A DNA stretch of 64,000 nucleotides from Novosphingobium sp. Leaf2 (GCF_001421325.1 NZ_LMJY01000012.1:62001-126000), one strand, 5' to 3'. Numbered from the stretch's first letter, positions 23,727-35,135 are shown. Notes: generated by a model from the sequence alone, not told the origin. Numbers and translations are program-made.

Positions 23727-26546
23727 ATGGCAACGCGCATGCTTATCGATGCGCGCCACCCGGAAGAAACGCGGGTGGCGGTACTCAAGGGAAACCGCAT
23801 TGAAGAGTTCGACTTCGAGTCGACCGAGCGGAAGCAGCTAAAAGGCAATATCTATCTCGCCAAGGTGACGCGCGTGGAGCCTTCGCTTCAGGCGGCGTTC
23901 GTCGACTTTGGCGGCAATCGCCACGGCTTCCTCGCCTTCAGCGAAATTCACCCGGATTACTACCAGATCCCCAAGGAGGATCGCGAGGCGCTGCTGGCTG
24001 AAGAAGCCGCGCACGCCGAGGAAGAAGCAGCCCTGCGCGCCACCGAAGGCGACGACGAGGAGGAAGACGGCGATTACGGCGACGACGATGGCGGGGTCAC
24101 CGAGGTCGACACGTCCGATAAGGATCACGTCGCCACGATCGAGGACGGCGCGGTAGAAGGCGCCTTCCCTGCCGATGACGATGGCGATCATGGCGAAGGC
24201 GAAGAAGAGGGCGAGAATGGCCGGGGCCGTCGTGGCCGTGGCCGCCGTCAGGGTCGTTCCTCAGGCCGCTCGAAAGAAGCGGACGACCTGCGTGCCCGCC
24301 GCATGGCCCTGCGCCGCCGGTACAAGATCCAGGACGTGATCCATCGCCGGCAGGTGCTGCTGGTCCAGGTCGTCAAGGAAGAGCGCGGCAACAAGGGCGC
24401 CGCCCTTACCACTTACCTCAGCCTGGCGGGCCGCTACTGCGTGCTCATGCCCAATTCCAGCCATGGCGGCGGCATCAGCCGCAAGATCAGCTCGGCTTCG
24501 GATCGCAAGCGCCTGAAGTCGATCATCTCGGAACTAGACCTGCCGCGTTCGATGGGTTGCATCGTGCGCACCGCTGGCCTCCAGCGCACCAAGACCGAAA
24601 TCAAGCGTGACTTCGATTACCTTGCCCGCCTGTGGGACGAACTGCGCGAACTAACCATGCGCTCGGCCGCGCCCACGCTGATCCATTCCGACAGCGATTT
24701 GATCAAGCGCGCCATCCGCGACATCTACAACCGCGACATCGAAGAAGTCGTGGTCGAGGGCGAGCATGGCTATCACGCCGCGCGTGATTTCATGAAGCTG
24801 CTGATGCCCACCCATGCCCGCAAGGTCCGGCCCTATTCCGATCCGGTGCCGCTGTTCCAGCGGTTCGGCGCGGAAGACCAGCTGACCGCGATGTACGATC
24901 CGGTCGTGCAGCTGCGGTCGGGCGGCTACATCGTCATCAACCCCACCGAGGCGCTGGTCTCGATCGACATCAACTCGGGCCGCGCCACCAAGGAGCACGG
25001 GATCGAGCAGACGGCGGTCGCCACGAACCTGGAAGCGGCGCAGGAAATTGCCCGCCAGCTGCGTCTGCGCGACATGGCCGGCCTCGTCGTCATCGACTTC
25101 ATCGACATGGAATACGGATCGAACGTCCGTAAGGTCGAAAAGGCGATGAAGGACGCGCTCAAGAACGATCGCGCGCGCATCCAGGTTGGCCGCATCTCCA
25201 GCTTCGGCCTGATGGAGATGAGCCGCCAGCGTCTGCGCACCGGCGTTCTGGAAGCGACCACACGTTCGTGCCCGCATTGCGATGGCACCGGGCTGGTGCG
25301 CACCGCCAGCTCTGCCGGCCTGTCCGCCCTGCGCTTCATCGAAGACGAAGCCGCCAAGGGCAAGGGCGTGGTCATCTCGCTGTTCGCCAGCACCGAGGCT
25401 GCCGTGTACCTGCTAAACGCCAAGCGAGCCGACCTTGCCGACATCGAGGAGCGCTACGGCGTTACCGTCGAAGTCATTCCCGAAGGTGAAAACGAAGGCG
25501 CCAAGATGCGCGTGATTTCGTCGGGCCCGCGCAACGATTTCGTGCCCCGCTTCGATCCGATCGCCGAAGTCGTCGAGGATGATCTCGTCGACGAGGACGA
25601 GGAGCTTGAGGACTTCGAGGCCGAGGATACGTCCGAGCGCGAAGAAGCAGGCGAAGGGGACGGTGATGGCAGCGGTCGCCGCAAGCGTCGCAAGCGCCGC
25701 CGCAGCCGTAACCGCGATCGCACCGGGGATGAAGGCGAAGCGCTCGACGCCGAAGCCGCTCGCCCGGACGGCGATAGTGAAGACGCCGAGGGCGAGGCCG
25801 AAGCCGAGACGGATGAGGACGGCGATGCCGCCCACACCGAGACCGACGAAAACGGCGCGCCCAAGAAGCGCCGCCGCCGTGGTGGCCGTCGTCGTCGCGG
25901 GCGTCGCGGTGAGGAAGGTGGCGCGGAAGGCACCGACGAAGCTTCGGCTGGCGGAGACGTGGCGGGCGAAAGCGATGCGGACGGTGAGAATATCGCTGAG
26001 CCCGTGGCGCTGTCACCAGCCCCGCAGGCAGACGCGGACGCTGAGCTAGTTGCGGAAGACGCCGCGCCTGCAAAGCCGCGCCGTGGTCGCTCGAAGAAGG
26101 CCGACGCGGCAGCGGTAGAGGCGCCGGTGGAAGCCGTCGTCGAACCGGCGACCGACGAAGCCGCTGCCAAGCCCAAGCGGACCCGCCGCAAGAAGTTCGA
26201 TGCAGCACCTGAGGCTGTTGCGGAGGAAGCGCCGCAAGCCGCCCTGACCGATACGGCCGACGATGATGGCGCAGCCAAGCCTAAGCGTGCGCGTCGTAAA
26301 AAGGCCGATGCGGTAACCGAACCGGTGGCAGAGCCCGCAACGGATGAAGCTGCGGCCAAGCCCAAGCGGACCCGCCGCAAGAAGGCCGATGAGCCCGATG
26401 CTGTAGCAACGGCCGCCGTCGAACCTGCACCCGCTGCGGACCCGACGCCGGAAGCTGATCAGGCTGACGACGCCGCCGCTGCTGCGGAAGGCGACGATGC
26501 CGGCTTGCCGCGTCGTGGCTGGTGGCAGCGCACGTTCGGAAACTGA
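23727..26546 (+). CDS. rne: Ribonuclease E
   Basis: 939-residue RNase E, the endonuclease and scaffold of the RNA degradosome. The split S1 domain begins at NIYLAKVTRVEPSLQAAFVDFG and is interrupted by a long acidic/Arg-rich insertion (about residues 90-190). Catalytic Asp residues are in LVSIDINSG and GLVVIDFIDM, and the zinc link is CPHCDGTG. The C-terminal 300 residues are disordered, alternating acidic and Arg/Lys-rich blocks. The protein ends in RRGWWQRTFGN, a GWW motif like the one that recruits PNPase in Caulobacter RNase E. The ATG follows a GGAG at 23718-23721 region. A terminator hairpin lies 38 bases after the stop. Confidence 0.96.
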   Translation: MATRMLIDARHPEETRVAVLKGNRIEEFDFESTERKQLKGNIYLAKVTRVEPSLQAAFVDFGGNRHGFLAFSEIHPDYYQIPKEDREALLAEEAAHAEEEAALRATEGDDEEEDGDYGDDDGGVTEVDTSDKDHVATIEDGAVEGAFPADDDGDHGEGEEEGENGRGRRGRGRRQGRSSGRSKEADDLRARRMALRRRYKIQDVIHRRQVLLVQVVKEERGNKGAALTTYLSLAGRYCVLMPNSSHGGGISRKISSASDRKRLKSIISELDLPRSMGCIVRTAGLQRTKTEIKRDFDYLARLWDELRELTMRSAAPTLIHSDSDLIKRAIRDIYNRDIEEVVVEGEHGYHAARDFMKLLMPTHARKVRPYSDPVPLFQRFGAEDQLTAMYDPVVQLRSGGYIVINPTEALVSIDINSGRATKEHGIEQTAVATNLEAAQEIARQLRLRDMAGLVVIDFIDMEYGSNVRKVEKAMKDALKNDRARIQVGRISSFGLMEMSRQRLRTGVLEATTRSCPHCDGTGLVRTASSAGLSALRFIEDEAAKGKGVVISLFASTEAAVYLLNAKRADLADIEERYGVTVEVIPEGENEGAKMRVISSGPRNDFVPRFDPIAEVVEDDLVDEDEELEDFEAEDTSEREEAGEGDGDGSGRRKRRKRRRSRNRDRTGDEGEALDAEAARPDGDSEDAEGEAEAETDEDGDAAHTETDENGAPKKRRRRGGRRRRGRRGEEGGAEGTDEASAGGDVAGESDADGENIAEPVALSPAPQADADAELVAEDAAPAKPRRGRSKKADAAAVEAPVEAVVEPATDEAAAKPKRTRRKKFDAAPEAVAEEAPQAALTDTADDDGAAKPKRARRKKADAVTEPVAEPATDEAAAKPKRTRRKKADEPDAVATAAVEPAPAADPTPEADQADDAAAAAEGDDAGLPRRGWWQRTFGN
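26068..26397 (+). repeat. Repeated basic motif in the RNase E C-terminal domain
   Basis: The peptide pattern AAKPKR-T/A-RRKK-x-D recurs three times, with a related KPRRGRSKKADA copy first, spaced by acidic Pro/Val/Glu-rich linkers. Codons are nearly identical between two of the copies (around 26163 and 26352), pointing to recent internal duplication. Basic clusters of this kind usually bind RNA. Confidence 0.7.
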
Positions 26547-26584
26547 CGCCGGCTGCCGAACGGCAACCGCCAATAAACATGCTG

Positions 26585-26610
26585 GGCCCTTCGTCTCGCG
26601 ACGGAGGGCC
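26585..26610 (+). terminator. Intrinsic-terminator-like hairpin after rne
   Basis: GGCCCTTCGTC (26585-26595), tetraloop TCGC and GACGGAGGGCC (26600-26610) form an 11-bp stem with one G-U pair. It stands between rne and sdhB. The downstream tract is only TT, so it is a weak intrinsic terminator or a 3'-end stabiliser. Confidence 0.65.
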
Positions 26611-26772
26611 TTCGCATGTCCCGCTCATGCATCCACCGCTACCGAGTTGCCCTGATCAAAGCCTCAGGTGCACGTTTCGCGCGCGCGTCACCCCTTGCCC
26701 TATGCGGTTGAATCGCTAGAGGGGAACACATGGCGGTTCATGCCGCGGTGCAAAGACCACAGGGATTGTTTC

Positions 26773-27555
26773 ATGGCGACCTTCACCCTCCCGGCGAACA
26801 GCAAGATCAAGAAGCAGGGCATCGTCCACAAGGCGCACGGCGCCACCCGGGTGAAGAAATTCACGGTCTACCGCTACGATCCTGATTCGGGCGAAAATCC
26901 GCGCTACGACACGTTCGAGATCGATCTCGACAATTGCGGCCCGATGGTGCTCGACGCCATCATCAAGATGAAGAACGAGCAGGACGCCACGCTCACCTTC
27001 CGTCGCTCCTGCCGCGAAGGTATTTGCGGTTCGTGCGCGATGAACATGAACGGCAAGAACGGCCTTGCCTGCACCACCGCCATCGAAGACCTAAAGGGCG
27101 ATATCCGTATCACGCCCCTGCCCCACATGGACGTGATCAAGGATCTGGTTCCCGACTTCACCCACTTTTACGCGCAGTACGCGTCGATCCGTCCATGGCT
27201 GCAAACGGTCTCCACCACGCCCTCGGGTAAGGAGCGCCTGCAGACCCCCGAACAGCGCGAAAAGCTGGATGGTCTCTACGAGTGCATCTTGTGCGCGTGC
27301 TGCTCCACCTCGTGCCCGAGCTACTGGTGGAACTCGGACAAGTTCCTGGGTCCGGCCATCTTGCTGCAGGCGTATCGCTGGCTGGCCGACAGCCGCGACG
27401 AAATGACCGGCGAGCGGCTCGACGAACTGGAAGACCCGTTCCGCCTGTATCGCTGCCACACGATCATGAACTGCGCGAACGTGTGCCCCAAGGGCCTGTC
27501 CCCTGCCCGCGCCATTGCCGAAATCAAAAAAATGCAGGCTGAGCGGCAGGTCTGA
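26773..27555 (+). CDS. sdhB: Succinate dehydrogenase iron-sulfur subunit
   Basis: 260-residue SdhB of complex II, carrying electrons from FAD in SdhA to quinone. The [2Fe-2S] cysteines are in [16 protein letters not shown] and GLACTT. The [4Fe-4S] and [3Fe-4S] sites are in [12 protein letters not shown] and [14 protein letters not shown]. Length is normal. The ATG at 26773 starts the family-like MATFTLP; the longer frame from 26668 is rejected. sdhA, sdhC and sdhD are not next to it: rne is upstream and zapE downstream. Confidence 0.96.
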   Translation: MATFTLPANSKIKKQGIVHKAHGATRVKKFTVYRYDPDSGENPRYDTFEIDLDNCGPMVLDAIIKMKNEQDATLTFRRSCREGICGSCAMNMNGKNGLACTTAIEDLKGDIRITPLPHMDVIKDLVPDFTHFYAQYASIRPWLQTVSTTPSGKERLQTPEQREKLDGLYECILCACCSTSCPSYWWNSDKFLGPAILLQAYRWLADSRDEMTGERLDELEDPFRLYRCHTIMNCANVCPKGLSPARAIAEIKKMQAERQV

Positions 27556-27605
27556 TCCGGCCTTTCCGCAAGTTCATGAATTCGGTGCGCAAGGGCTGAC
27601 GGTCG

Positions 27606-28721
27606 ATGACGGCAATGCTCGAGCGCTACGAAACGCTGGTGGCCACTGGCGAACTGCGTAACGACCCGGAACAGGCGCTCGCCGCTGAGTGCCTCGATCG
27701 TCTGCAGCGTGCGTTGTACAAGGCCTCCGCTTCCACCGGCCTGCTCGGCAAGCTGCTGGGCAAGAAGCCCGCAGCACCGCGCGGCGTTTACATGTGGGGC
27801 GGCGTCGGGCGCGGCAAGTCGATGCTGATGGACCTGTTCGTCCAGACGCTGGATATCGCGGAAAAGCGGCGGGTTCACTTTCATGCCTTCATGCTGGAAG
27901 TGCATTCCCTGCTGCGGGACGAGCGCAAGAAAGAAAGCGGCGATCCGATCCCGCCCGTCGCAGCGATCCTGGCCCGCAATATGCGGTGTCTCGCGTTCGA
28001 TGAAATGGTGGTGAACAATTCCGCTGACGCCATGATCATGAGCCGCCTGTTCACGTACCTGATCGTGAACGAAGGCGTCACGATCGTGACCACGTCAAAC
28101 CGGGCCCCCTCCCAGCTTTACAAGGATGGCCTGAATCGCGAGCATTTCCTGCCGTTCATCGCGCTGATCGAACAGCAGTTGGACGTCCTGACCCTCAACG
28201 GGCCGACCGATTATCGCATGCAGCGCCTGGGCGGCATGGCAACCTGGCACATGCCGCTGGGCGAACCGGCGACAGAGGCGGCGCGTGAGGCATTCTATCG
28301 GCTGACAGATTATCCGCCGGAAGACAGCGATCATGTGCCCTCGGCGGATATCGACCTTGGCGGAGGCCGCACATTGCACGTGCCCAAGAGCCTCAAAGGC
28401 GTGGGCGTGTTTAGCTTCAAGCGGCTATGCGGCGAAGCACGAGGCGCGGCGGATTACCTGGCGATCGCGCGGGCGTATCACACGGTAATCCTGATGGGCA
28501 TTCCCAAGCTGGGGCCGGACCGGCGCAATGAGGCGGCCCGGTTCGTCACGTTGATCGATGCGCTTTACGAAAACAAGGTGAAGCTCATTGCCGCCGCCGA
28601 CGCGGCGCCGGAGCAACTGTACGAGGCCGGGACCGGTCGCTTCGAATTCGAGCGGACCGTTAGCCGCCTGAACGAAATGCAAAGCGCCGAATATCTGGCA
28701 CTGGGCCACGGCGAAGACTGA
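27606..28721 (+). CDS. zapE: Cell division protein ZapE (AFG1-like ATPase)
   Basis: 371-residue P-loop ATPase of the ZapE/AFG1 family, which affects Z-ring stability and, in mitochondria, respiratory complex turnover. Walker A is MWGGVGRGKS and Walker B is LAFDEMVVNN, preceded by VHFHAFMLEVH, a family signature. Sensor-like segments TSNRAPSQLYKDGLNRE and FSFKRLCGEARGAADYLAIA are also conserved. It begins 50 bp after sdhB and may share its transcript. Confidence 0.95.
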   Translation: MTAMLERYETLVATGELRNDPEQALAAECLDRLQRALYKASASTGLLGKLLGKKPAAPRGVYMWGGVGRGKSMLMDLFVQTLDIAEKRRVHFHAFMLEVHSLLRDERKKESGDPIPPVAAILARNMRCLAFDEMVVNNSADAMIMSRLFTYLIVNEGVTIVTTSNRAPSQLYKDGLNREHFLPFIALIEQQLDVLTLNGPTDYRMQRLGGMATWHMPLGEPATEAAREAFYRLTDYPPEDSDHVPSADIDLGGGRTLHVPKSLKGVGVFSFKRLCGEARGAADYLAIARAYHTVILMGIPKLGPDRRNEAARFVTLIDALYENKVKLIAAADAAPEQLYEAGTGRFEFERTVSRLNEMQSAEYLALGHGED

Positions 28722-28912
28722 CGATTACGGTGAGCCCCGAGTCGGTTGGAAAGATGCTCCGAGTGGGCTGACAATTACCGCCAAGGCTAACAATCCATCG
28801 CAGCGGGCCGATAAGTATCCATCCACAAAACGAGCACTTTTGCACAGTTTGCGTGCCGTCATAAACCGCGAGGACGCCGATCGTAAAGTTAGACGTGGAC
28901 TCTGGAAATAGA

Positions 28913-28957
28913 AAAAGCGCTTTTCAAAAGACAGGAGTTCTTCTGAAAAGCGCTTTT
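28913..28957. terminator. Strong, probably bidirectional terminator
   Basis: Perfect 14-bp inverted repeat: AAAAGCGCTTTTCA (28913-28926) and TGAAAAGCGCTTTT (28944-28957), with a 17-base loop that adds four more pairs after one mismatch. On the plus strand CTTTTAAT follows. On the minus strand the tail is TTTTTCTATTT, the better U-tract. It can end zapE transcription from the left and the CHASE2-EAL/small-ORF transcript from the right. Confidence 0.85.
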
Positions 28958-29013
28958 CTTTTAATAGCAGCGCTCTGACAATTCTTGCCAGATCGTAGCA
29001 TAGCCAATCTCAA

Positions 29014-29106
29014 TTAGAGATTGCTACCCCACCAACCGCCGCCCCAGATGTCCTTGTTCATCACAAATTCCCATGTGAACGACCGCGTCACGGCGGCCAT
29101 CCCCAT
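29014..29106 (-). CDS. Possible 30-residue W/G-rich microprotein
   Basis: A short frame from ATG 29106 encodes MGMAAVTRSFTWEFV followed by MNKDIWGGGWWGSNL and stop. It starts 35 bp after the stop of the CHASE2-EAL gene on the same strand and ends about 57 bp before the strong terminator, so it is almost certainly transcribed. The ribosome-binding site is poor for the first ATG; GGGAA lies before the internal ATG that gives MNKDIW. Conservation is unknown, so translation is speculative. Confidence 0.3.
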   Translation of the reverse strand: MGMAAVTRSFTWEFVMNKDIWGGGWWGSNL

Positions 29107-29141
29107 GGGTAACTGTTAGCTAACTTGGCATCAAGGAATTT

Positions 29142-31445
29142 TTAACCAATCAACCTCGCCCGCCGCCCCGCCACGAAGTCCAGAAAATCCCGAAATGGGA
29201 CAGGACGGCTAATGTGATAGCCCTGCACGAGGTCACAACCCATGCCCGTAAGCATTTCCTGGACACGTACCGTTTCAACGCCTTCGGCTACTACGACGCG
29301 GTCAAGCGAATGCGCCATTTCGATGATGGACTGGACCAGCAGCAGATCATCTTTCCGGCTTTCCATGGAGGAGACGAAGCTCTTGTCGATCTTCACCTCG
29401 CTGGCGGGCAGATAGCGCAGATAGTCGATGGTGGCGTTGCCGGTACCGAAGTCATCGATCGACAGACGCAGGCCCGACTGCACCAGCCGCTGCAACATCT
29501 GATACGTTTTCGAGCTGCGGTCGAGGCGGTCGGTTTCCGTAATTTCCAAGATAAGCCGGTTCGGCGAAAGGCCATGCGAGACCAGGATCTCGGAGATCAT
29601 CGCTGGCAAACCCGGGTTGCGAAGCAGTTGCGCCGATATGTTGACGGACATCGTCATCTGATATCCATGACGTTCCAGTTCGACAGCGACTTTCACCGCG
29701 TCGTTGATAACAAAGCGCGTTATCCGTTCGATCCGGTGAAATTCCTCGGCGATGCGGATGAACTTGTCCGGGCCGATCGGTCCGCGCTCCGGATGTGTCC
29801 AGCGCACAAGTGCCTCGGCGCCACTGATCCGATTGGAACGCAGATCAAGCTTGGGCTGATATGCGACCCAGACTTCGCCATTGTCGATAGCACGGTCAAG
29901 CGAAGTCAGCAGGGATATTTCCCACTGCCCCTCGTTCTTGCGAACATCGTTCTGATAAACGAGTTCGTCGTTCCTCACCGCTTCTTCAGCCGCCTGCATC
30001 GCGCTCGCGACGCGGCTGGAGAGCGTGCGATCAAGGTCTGAATCGATGCCGCAGTTGAACGACAAGTCGATGTCGACGCCTGCAACCTGAATGCCGTTCT
30101 GCACGATCCGATGCAGACCCTCCAGGTTCTCGAAAAGATCAAACGTGTTGCGGATGGACGATAGCCACACGAACATGCCGCCTTCGTGGTAAATCAGCAC
30201 GCTTTCATCACTGATCCGGATGCGACGCACGATCTCCATGGCCAGTTGGGCTTCGACGTGGTCCGAGAAGCTGCCGATGATCCCGCCATAATTACGGATT
30301 TTCAACGCGACGAGGATACGCATCGACAAATCGCTGGAATTGCGCAGGGCCTGGACGCTGGGTAAACCGGAACCGGCGTTCGTTTCACCGGCCTCTTTGA
30401 CGCGTTCCTGATTGCGCATCCGAATGACAGCGACCAACGCCACCGCAAACGCAGGCACCACTTCCACCTGGATACCCACATAATCGAGCAAGAAAGGCAT
30501 TGCGCCGATGACAAACACAAGCAGAGCAAGCCGGTATACGTCGAGAACCCGGGGGCGCCCGAGCCCGGATGCGATGACAACCAGCACGACGAGCATCACC
30601 GGTAGCCAGCCATACTCTTTGGGCATGCCGCGCCTGAGCGTATCGCCGCCTATGGCATGGATATAGCCTCCGGGAGCTGTCAGGTCCTGCCCGGGGATAG
30701 AATGAAGGTCGTTGAATGACACCGCCGCCGGCGCAATCAGGACGTCCTTGCCGCGGATCATGGAGCGGTCAAAACGACCACGCACTACGTCCACGTAGCT
30801 CAATGACGGGTAAGAGTTCACCGCAATGGAGAAATCGGGAAAATACAGATCGTCCGAATTTTCCACGACGCCGCCGAGCGAGGCCGATATAGATGGTATC
30901 CGCCCGATGGGGCTGTTGGACGAAAACGGTAGCTGGAAATTCTGGTTCAGCGGCCGATGGCGCACCAGAATGGACGCGACGCCGGCATACTCACGATAGG
31001 CTTTGAGCGGCACGCGCGCGGCATAGTTGCCCATCTGCACGTTGCTGTTCATCGCCGCGCCCAGAATGACTTTGCCCTTGTTGGCTTTCAGCGCAGCGAC
31101 GAACTTCTTGTCGTCGGACGCAGAGCCTGGGGTTGCGTAAGAGCGGTCGAAATAGACGCGGCGCGCACCTGCAGCGAACAACAACTGTATCGCGTCTGCA
31201 TCATCGCCATGCGAAATATCGGTCACGCCAAGTTCGCTGAGGGTGCGATCGTCCTGAAGCACCACGACGGTATTGCCGCTTGATGGCTGGATTCGTGACA
31301 TCCAGCGGACGTTGCGCAGGTAATCTTCAACCGGCAGTCCAAGGCCGCTGACGGCAACCGCCAGTCCTGTAAGCGTTGCCCACAGCAGGATGCGGACGCG
31401 GGCGTTTTTCCAGAAACTGCGCAACTTGGTTGCCACGTGAGTCAT
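29142..31445 (-). CDS. CHASE2 sensor with degenerate GGDEF and intact EAL phosphodiesterase domain
   Basis: 767-residue inner-membrane signalling protein. An N-terminal helix (about residues 15-38), a periplasmic CHASE2 domain (about 40-290, with RRVYFDRSYA and GKDVLIAP) and about three closing membrane helices come first. The GGDEF-like region has HEGGMFVW in place of GGDEF, so cyclase activity is unlikely. In the EAL domain the catalytic residues are present: AEALVRW, MSVNISA, LEITETD, SIDDFGTG, VKIDKSF, AEGVET and VQGYHISRP. Expected role: c-di-GMP hydrolysis controlled by a periplasmic signal. It is downstream of the EPS operon, 223 bp after asnB. The start is the ATG at 31445. Confidence 0.92.
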   Translation of the reverse strand: MTHVATKLRSFWKNARVRILLWATLTGLAVAVSGLGLPVEDYLRNVRWMSRIQPSSGNTVVVLQDDRTLSELGVTDISHGDDADAIQLLFAAGARRVYFDRSYATPGSASDDKKFVAALKANKGKVILGAAMNSNVQMGNYAARVPLKAYREYAGVASILVRHRPLNQNFQLPFSSNSPIGRIPSISASLGGVVENSDDLYFPDFSIAVNSYPSLSYVDVVRGRFDRSMIRGKDVLIAPAAVSFNDLHSIPGQDLTAPGGYIHAIGGDTLRRGMPKEYGWLPVMLVVLVVIASGLGRPRVLDVYRLALLVFVIGAMPFLLDYVGIQVEVVPAFAVALVAVIRMRNQERVKEAGETNAGSGLPSVQALRNSSDLSMRILVALKIRNYGGIIGSFSDHVEAQLAMEIVRRIRISDESVLIYHEGGMFVWLSSIRNTFDLFENLEGLHRIVQNGIQVAGVDIDLSFNCGIDSDLDRTLSSRVASAMQAAEEAVRNDELVYQNDVRKNEGQWEISLLTSLDRAIDNGEVWVAYQPKLDLRSNRISGAEALVRWTHPERGPIGPDKFIRIAEEFHRIERITRFVINDAVKVAVELERHGYQMTMSVNISAQLLRNPGLPAMISEILVSHGLSPNRLILEITETDRLDRSSKTYQMLQRLVQSGLRLSIDDFGTGNATIDYLRYLPASEVKIDKSFVSSMESRKDDLLLVQSIIEMAHSLDRVVVAEGVETVRVQEMLTGMGCDLVQGYHISRPVPFRDFLDFVAGRRARLIG

Positions 31446-31668
31446 GATCGCAGGCCCGGCAGGCGTGCGCGAGGCCGATCGATGCAAGTCTTCAGCGCGG
31501 GAAACCCCTGCTCCGAAAGACGACAATGGCGACCATATCTGTTCATTCACGTCCCGCAACGAGGCTGTGCAGGACTGATCTAGGGCAAAGGTCCTAATAA
31601 TGAGTTTAGTTAATCGGCTTCGGCATACGGAACGACCGGCGCCGATGTGCCCCAAAGCTCATTCGACT

Positions 31669-33564
<1,896 letters not shown>

Positions 33565-33575
33565 GATCGACGCCC

Positions 33576-35135
33576 TTACTGTACGCGCGTTACGCGGTCC
33601 ACCCACGGGCCGAGCGGCTGCACGGCGGCGCTGAACGCCCCGATCGCCTGCCGCGCCGAACCGCGTGGTTCATCCTCTGCGGACAGGATCAGCAAGGCGG
33701 TAGGCCGCGCGCGAAACAGCAGGCCATCAGCCATGTTCGCCAGCTTCAGGCGCACGTTGCTGCCCGAAAGCAACCCGCCGGTGCGATACCAGGTGATCGC
33801 CACCCGTTCCAGCCGGCCATTGCCCAGCAGGCGCTCGCTTTTTCCTGCGCCCATTGCCGGACCCGGCGATTGCCAGGACCACGGGCTACTGGGCATCAAC
33901 GCGCCCTGCCCGAAGCCGCCTGCCTTGCGGCCTTCGCCCTGCCGGTCGTACAAGGCGATAAATACGTCCACCTGCTGCCCGCTGGCATTGCGATAGCGGC
34001 CCAGCAGCCGGTGCGATGCCCCCTGCGCGCGCGGCTGCCACCAGATTTTCGGCGTATAATCGACCCGGGTCCAGCCCGGCACGTCCGGCAGATCGATGCG
34101 CGCCGGCATCGGCGCTGCCAGCCGCTGCGCCGCCAACGCCCACCCAAAAACGCCTGCGAACACCAGCGCGATGGCCAACAGCGCGGCAGTGCCGGGGATC
34201 GCCATCGCCTCCAGCCGGGTCAAGGCCGGAGACCGGGCGATTGCATCGGCATCGATCATCGGCGAATCGATCGGTCGGTCGAAGAACCGCCACGCGCCCG
34301 CGATCACCAGGGCCAGCACGATGGCGAAGAAGAACCACCCGTAAACGATGTGATCGAAACCCGCCGCCACCGCCACGCCGAATATCTGCGCTGCGTAGAT
34401 GGTGCCCCACGCGCGCACGCCATTGGCCAGGATCGGCACCACGATGCAGGCGATCATCATCACCGTGCGCCGCCGCCAGCTGACGAAGCACACGTTGCAG
34501 GCCAGCACCCCGAACGCGATCATGGCGATCAGGAACTTCACGCCGGAACACGCTTCGGCGACCTCGAACAGCCCGGCGGGGGTGTCTATGAAAACGCCGT
34601 CGATCCGGGCGGGAATGCCGCTGAAATGGGTCAACGCGATGGTGATCTTCGCGGTGATGGTTTGCAGCACGTTGACCAGTTCGTCGCCCGCCGGAACCAA
34701 AAAAACCAGATAGCACAGCGGAAACACCAGCCCCGCCGCCACCCGCACGCCCAGCAGCAGCGGCACACAGGCGCCCAGCATCGCCACGACGCCAGCCTGG
34801 CGCGCGATATCCAGGCCCGAGATCGCACCCAGCAGCCAAAGGAAGGCGCCGCCGGCCATAAGCAGCAGCCCCGGCCACCAGCCGCGCGGCGTCAGCCGTT
34901 GCAGCTGCGGCCAGCGCTGCCATGCCAGCCAGGCCAGGATCAGCGGCACCAGCAGGATGTGGTTGTACGTCGAAATGTCCCACCACTGGCGCGCCATGGC
35001 GGCCCAATCGGCGAAGAACACCGCGATCAGGGTGATCCAGGCCACGGCCAGCCGTACCAGCGCGGCGCGCCATGCGCCGGTCAGGCCGCGCCATCCCCGC
35101 ATCGGCGCTGCAGTAAGGCCGGCAAGATCAGGCAT
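33576..35135 (-). CDS. xrtA: Exosortase A fused to EpsI domain
   Basis: 519 residues. The first about 310 are a polytopic exosortase with the catalytic Cys in EACSGVKF (about residue 195), Arg in NGVRAWGTIYAA (about 241) and His in GFDHIVYGWFFF (about 261). XrtA recognises PEP-CTERM tails and transfers the protein, a sortase-like reaction at the inner membrane. The C-terminal about 200 residues are an EpsI-type periplasmic domain (WTRVDYTPKIWWQPRA, RVAITWYRTGG), a fusion usual in sphingomonads. The ATG at 35135 overlaps the glycosyltransferase stop by 8 bases. Confidence 0.95.
   Translation of the reverse strand: MPDLAGLTAAPMRGWRGLTGAWRAALVRLAVAWITLIAVFFADWAAMARQWWDISTYNHILLVPLILAWLAWQRWPQLQRLTPRGWWPGLLLMAGGAFLWLLGAISGLDIARQAGVVAMLGACVPLLLGVRVAAGLVFPLCYLVFLVPAGDELVNVLQTITAKITIALTHFSGIPARIDGVFIDTPAGLFEVAEACSGVKFLIAMIAFGVLACNVCFVSWRRRTVMMIACIVVPILANGVRAWGTIYAAQIFGVAVAAGFDHIVYGWFFFAIVLALVIAGAWRFFDRPIDSPMIDADAIARSPALTRLEAMAIPGTAALLAIALVFAGVFGWALAAQRLAAPMPARIDLPDVPGWTRVDYTPKIWWQPRAQGASHRLLGRYRNASGQQVDVFIALYDRQGEGRKAGGFGQGALMPSSPWSWQSPGPAMGAGKSERLLGNGRLERVAITWYRTGGLLSGSNVRLKLANMADGLLFRARPTALLILSAEDEPRGSARQAIGAFSAAVQPLGPWVDRVTRVQ

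Noticed and set aside
23219-23803. 194-codon plus-strand frame upstream of rne
   Set aside because: Runs into rne out of frame, has no protein-like motifs, and coincides with leader hairpins.
25454-26380. 308-codon minus-strand frame inside rne
   Set aside because: Ser/Ala/Arg repeats are the antisense of the repetitive RNase E tail.
28660-28845. 61-codon minus-strand frame overlapping the zapE 3' end
   Set aside because: Mostly antisense to zapE, and no ribosome-binding site was found.
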